The position numbers and the translations under genes are program-made. The notes under the pieces were generated by a model. The model was not told where the DNA came from. It ran no database searches and worked only from the letters and a program-made list of their open reading frames with translations. From JADJNW01 sp033761835 (GTDB lineage: Bacteria; Bacteroidota; Bacteroidia; Chitinophagales; Saprospiraceae), in assembly GCA_033761835.1 (NCBI GenBank), contig JANRME010000262.1, positions 1 to 9,541 of the forward strand: DNA of 9,541 nucleotides. The letters run 5' to 3'. Each line of letters starts with the position of its first letter. The first letter of the stretch is position 1. Of the stretch, positions 6,043 to 9,541 are shown one piece after another.

Positions 6043-9000
6043 ATGAGGATAAGATGGACAGTGCTATTGCTTATCTACTGGGGTGTTGTCGCACAGGCAC
6101 AGCCGTATTTTCCTGTGAAATTGAATAAAAAGTGGGGTTTAATTGATTCGGAAGGCAAAATTGTATTGCAACCGGTGTACGATGGCATAGGAGAATTCAA
6201 GCAATTTGGTTATGCCGTGATGCAGCGCAATGGTGGCGTGGGTTTACTCAATGCACAAGGTAAAGAAATCATTCCGCCTCGTTATGACGATCTTAAAGTG
6301 TTGGATTCTCTTTTAATGTCGGTGATGAATAATGGCGAGTGGCAGGTGGTCAATTTACATGGAGAAATCGTATTGCCAAAGGGTTATGAACGATTAAAAC
6401 TTTTAAATGAACATTATCTTGCCTTTCGTAAAAATGAGAAATGGGGCTTAGTGGATAGTCGTGGAAGGCTGATTAGTGCGCCCAAATATGACGACCTTCG
6501 CTTGGAACAGAAAGACGTTTTTTTAGTCAGGGAAGGAGAAAAGTTGGGACTGCTCTCTGCCGATGGTAGTGAAATGTTACCCGGTATTGCTGATGAAATC
6601 AATATTTTTAATGACAGCGTTTATTTCTACAAATCCGGCAGCAGTTGGGGCGCCATAGATGAAAGCGGTGAAAACATTGTCCCTCCCAAATACGAGGCTT
6701 ACACAAAAATTTCTGACACGTATATCAAATTGATTTCCAATGGGCGTGTGTACGTGTACTCGATTGCTTGTCGCGGCGTCATTACGCAAGGCGACTACGA
6801 CGATTATTATGCTTTTTCGCGCAAGTATTTGATTATCAAAAAGAACCGTCAACTTGGATTGATGGATTGGTGCGGGAGTATTGTTTTGCAACCGCAATAC
6901 CACGAAATACAGGAGCACGAAGGCGAATTGTTTCGAGTCAATTTCAAAGGAAAATGGGGTATTGTAGAGGCAAATGATAAACCTATCGGTTCATTTCAAT
7001 ACGATTACATTGCACCGCTTCGAGGAAGCATCGGTGTAATAAAAAAAGGGAAGGTATTTGGCATTATTAATTTTAAAGGCGAAGAAATTGTCGTTCCGCA
7101 ATATCAACGGATCGAAATAGAAGAAAACCGAGCCAAAGCATACACTTCAAATCCCAGCGCTTCGGGCGAGGAAGCCTTGACTTTGCTTGACTTTGATGAA
7201 AATGGGCAACTAACAGGTCATAGCAGTTTTGAAAAACATTTTGTATTGCACATCAGCGGCGATGCTTCCTCAAAGCGTCATTCGCAGATGAATAACTACG
7301 TATTGGATCAATACGAATGGTTTTACGCTCCGACCAATGATCGCTGGGGGCTTCGTCGTTTGGCGGATGGCGTCATCCAAATAGAGCCTAATTTTTCCAC
7401 CATAAAAGTTTATAAAGAGCTGGGTTTCACGCTGGTAGGGGTTGAACAAGGTAATCAGTATGAATTTGAACGGACTACGTATCGGTTTAGTACGGTATAT
7501 GGTTTGGTGCGAAACGAACTGGGTTTATTGGTCACAGATTTGGAATTTCTATCAGTACAGTTCAAAGATTTTGAAAAAGGAAATGCGACCGCACGCTGTG
7601 TTTTTGCGAATGGCCGCCACGGGCTAGTGGATCAAATCGGACGTATTGTTTGTAAAGATTATGCTTTTATTGGTGATTTTCAGGATGGAGTAGCAAGAGT
7701 TAGCATCAAAGGGCGCCTATCTGGCAGCATGAAGCATCATTACTCTCTGGGCAATTTAAATGCCTATCTCAATAGTTTGCAGAGCGCTTATTCTATGCTC
7801 GATTACACGCAATACGATCAACTTTTCCGGCAAGAAGCGGTACTGATTTGTGAAGGATGCGAATGGGGCTATGTCGATTCAACCGGACGACCAACTGTGA
7901 CACCGAACTTTACTTTTGCGCAGGATTTTATTAATGGCGTTGGTATTGTTGCTTGTGATGGTAAATGGGGCATGGTGAATGCGAAAGGCCAGCCGGTCAT
8001 TCCATGTCAGTACGACGGAATCGAATTTCTCAAAAATACGGATAACAAAATTGTGCGTTTGTATGTACAAACTCCAAAATATGGCTTGATTGATACCCTT
8101 GGTCAATTGGCGGTGGATGCGGTGTACGATGAATTGGGTTTTTTCAGGGAGGGTAGATTGGCGGTGAAACGCAATGGTTTATGGGGTTTTGTGAATGATG
8201 AAGGCTTGGAAGTGATTCCATGTCGTTTCCGTGAAGTTTCTGATTTTTACGAAGGCTTGGCGGCGGTGAAGATTGGCCGCTACTGGGGCTTCATTGACAA
8301 ACAAGGTGAGATTGTAATCGAACTTAAATACGCACGAGTCGGTAACTTTCAAGAAGGATTGGCATGGGCAACCACTTCTGAAGGCACGGGCTTTATCAAT
8401 CGAAAAAATCAGTTTGTAATTCCTCTTAAATTCGAGCGTGCCAACGACTTTGATCGAGGTATCGCCAGGGTCGTTGTAAATGGCCAATATGGTTTGATCG
8501 ATCGAACGGGAACGTATGTAACCAAACCACAATTCGTAAATATAGAACCATTCAATGAAGATGGTTTGGCACTTGTTACCTATGGTAAAAACTGGCTTCG
8601 GTACGGCGTTATCAACTTGGAAGGGAAGCAGATTTCTGCGCAGGCTTATAATGAAATCCAGCCCTATTCTGAAGGTTTGGCGGTGGTCAAACTCAAAGAT
8701 AGTTACGGTTATATTGACACTACCGGGCGTTTGGTTATTCCTTGCACTTTTTCTAAGGCATCCGCATTTTTTGAAGGACGGGCAGCGGTGCAGCGGGAGG
8801 GTTCTTGCGGTTATATCAACAAAACTGGAAATGAGGTAGTACCTTTTGAATTTAGCAAATGCCTTGATTATGATGGTGGCAAAGCTGTAGTGTATAAAGG
8901 CATTCGGCGTGCCGGACTCATTGATTTGGAGGGTAATTTGGTCATCGAACCAAGTTTGGATCGCTTGCTTACCTTTCGGGAAGGGCGGGGCTTGGTGCGC

Positions 9001-9369
9001 AATAATGAATACCGCTTTTACTACATTACCGAGCAAGCCGGTTTATATAATGGTTTTTATGATGAAGCAAGCGAATTTCAGCATGGCGTGGCGGTGGTGC
9101 AAGTCAATGGTAAATGGGGAATTATCAATCGGAAAGGCATAGAAATTGTTCCTCCAAAATATGATAAAATCGAAACTTTTGAAAATGGCTACGCCAGAGT
9201 ACGTATTCAGGGTTTTAATGGCTTAAGTAATCTCGATGGACAATTTATCGTAAAGCCTAATTTTGAATACATCAGCTATGCCGGCGATGGTTTATTTCGA
9301 GTGGAACAAGGCGACCGGATTGGCTATTTCGATCAAAGCGGCAAATGGATATGGTCGCTCACGAAATAA
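6043..9369 (+). CDS. Giant secreted WG-repeat protein
   Basis: This 1108-residue protein consists almost entirely of WG-type repeats (PF14903-like units of about 34 residues). The repeat pattern is [x]WG-[LIFY]-[IV]-[DN]-xxG-xx-[IV]-x-P-x-[YF]-[DE]. I count about 27 recognisable copies, from KWGLIDSEG (Trp31) to RIGYFDQSG near the end. Some copies are clear (KWGIINRKGIEIVPPKYDKI) and several have lost the Trp. Two stretches interrupt the array: residues about 363-433 and 557-604. The frame is open from TTG 6034, but ATG 6043 is preferred. It is preceded by GGAG (6036-6039) and starts a clean signal peptide (RIRWTVLLLIYWGVVAQA|Q, cleavage after Ala19). No type IX sorting domain, membrane helix or enzyme domain is seen, so it should be periplasmic or outer-membrane associated. 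The function of WG repeats is not established; a binding scaffold is inference. The gene has its own likely promoter and terminator. Confidence 0.93.
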   Translation: MRIRWTVLLLIYWGVVAQAQPYFPVKLNKKWGLIDSEGKIVLQPVYDGIGEFKQFGYAVMQRNGGVGLLNAQGKEIIPPRYDDLKVLDSLLMSVMNNGEWQVVNLHGEIVLPKGYERLKLLNEHYLAFRKNEKWGLVDSRGRLISAPKYDDLRLEQKDVFLVREGEKLGLLSADGSEMLPGIADEINIFNDSVYFYKSGSSWGAIDESGENIVPPKYEAYTKISDTYIKLISNGRVYVYSIACRGVITQGDYDDYYAFSRKYLIIKKNRQLGLMDWCGSIVLQPQYHEIQEHEGELFRVNFKGKWGIVEANDKPIGSFQYDYIAPLRGSIGVIKKGKVFGIINFKGEEIVVPQYQRIEIEENRAKAYTSNPSASGEEALTLLDFDENGQLTGHSSFEKHFVLHISGDASSKRHSQMNNYVLDQYEWFYAPTNDRWGLRRLADGVIQIEPNFSTIKVYKELGFTLVGVEQGNQYEFERTTYRFSTVYGLVRNELGLLVTDLEFLSVQFKDFEKGNATARCVFANGRHGLVDQIGRIVCKDYAFIGDFQDGVARVSIKGRLSGSMKHHYSLGNLNAYLNSLQSAYSMLDYTQYDQLFRQEAVLICEGCEWGYVDSTGRPTVTPNFTFAQDFINGVGIVACDGKWGMVNAKGQPVIPCQYDGIEFLKNTDNKIVRLYVQTPKYGLIDTLGQLAVDAVYDELGFFREGRLAVKRNGLWGFVNDEGLEVIPCRFREVSDFYEGLAAVKIGRYWGFIDKQGEIVIELKYARVGNFQEGLAWATTSEGTGFINRKNQFVIPLKFERANDFDRGIARVVVNGQYGLIDRTGTYVTKPQFVNIEPFNEDGLALVTYGKNWLRYGVINLEGKQISAQAYNEIQPYSEGLAVVKLKDSYGYIDTTGRLVIPCTFSKASAFFEGRAAVQREGSCGYINKTGNEVVPFEFSKCLDYDGGKAVVYKGIRRAGLIDLEGNLVIEPSLDRLLTFREGRGLVRNNEYRFYYITEQAGLYNGFYDEASEFQHGVAVVQVNGKWGIINRKGIEIVPPKYDKIETFENGYARVRIQGFNGLSNLDGQFIVKPNFEYISYAGDGLFRVEQGDRIGYFDQSGKWIWSLTK

Positions 9370-9390
9370 TTACATATTCAATTTGATAGA

Positions 9391-9423
9391 GGATGTAATC
9401 ACTCCAAATGATGACATCCTTTT
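9391..9423 (+). terminator. Probable intrinsic terminator of the WG-repeat gene
   Basis: Twenty-one bases after the stop codon, GGATGTAATC (9391-9400) pairs with GATGACATCC (9410-9419). The stem has one A-G mismatch (9397/9413) and a 9-nt loop, and TTTT (9420-9423) follows directly. Position, stem and T-run fit rho-independent termination, although the stem is only moderately GC-rich and the T-run is short. Confidence 0.6.
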
Positions 9424-9477
9424 AGCGGGTATTTGTTTTTCGGGTCAAATTATTGATAAATATTATATAAATTCCCT

Positions 9478-9533
9478 TTTGGGTTTATTTCCGTGCTACA
9501 AGAATTTAATAAAACCTTCTTTTTAAACCCAAA
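9478..9533. repeat. 10-bp inverted repeat near the window end
   Basis: TTTGGGTTTA (9478-9487) is perfectly reverse-complementary to TAAACCCAAA (9524-9533), with 36 AT-rich bases between. No gene is seen from 9370 to the end of the window. The repeat could be a second, longer-looped termination structure or part of a control region for a gene beyond the window. Neither can be decided here. Confidence 0.4.
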
Positions 9534-9541
9534 CTGGAAAC

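Noticed and set aside
8179..9036. Long minus-strand open frame of 285 codons inside the WG-repeat gene
   Set aside because: It is wholly antisense to a clear repeat-coding frame, and its translation shows no domain. Open antisense frames are common in repeat genes with biased codon use.
9263..9526. Plus-strand frame of 87 codons overlapping the 3' end of the WG-repeat gene
   Set aside because: Its first third is an out-of-frame reading of the WG-repeat gene, and the rest runs through the terminator-like hairpin and AT-rich tail. There is no protein-like pattern.

Overview
The window looks like chromosomal DNA of a member of the Bacteroidota. The evidence is a GldA/GldF/GldG-type gliding-associated ABC transporter set, Sec signal peptides ending in A-Q, a TAnnTTTG-type promoter element, few Shine-Dalgarno sites and moderate GC content. 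The gene order, the large WG-repeat protein and the heptamer-repeat gaps would suit the Saprospiria/Lewinella-type branch, but that placement is inference. I see no tRNA, rRNA, CRISPR array, insertion sequence or phage gene.

Positions 15-5791 form one plus-strand cluster, probably an operon. It runs gldA (ATPase), an unrecognised secreted protein of about 223 aa, gldF (six-helix permease), gldG (large periplasmic protein anchored at both ends), a membrane-anchored DUF4340-type protein, and a LigT-like 2'-5' RNA ligase/phosphoesterase. GldA, GldF and GldG should assemble into one ABC complex in the inner membrane. The DUF4340 protein and perhaps the secreted protein are plausible periplasmic accessories. 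The gaps before gldG and before the DUF4340 gene carry degenerate 7-nt-period repeats. The LigT gene has lost one base near its 3' end: its ORF stops at 5651, and the missing 47-residue C-terminus is readable in another frame up to 5791.

Positions 5792-6042 are a noncoding AT-rich gap with a palindrome, a likely promoter (5886-5893) and a leader of about 140 nt with two small hairpins. From 6043 to 9369 a single gene encodes a secreted protein of 1108 aa built almost entirely of about 27 WG-type repeats. A terminator-like hairpin with a T-run follows at 9391-9423. The last 118 bases hold no gene, only a 10-bp inverted repeat.

The window is mostly recognisable. The parts that may be undescribed are the secreted protein between gldA and gldF, the heptamer-repeat gaps, the frameshifted LigT gene and the WG-repeat giant. 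I found no convincing new defence or mobile system.
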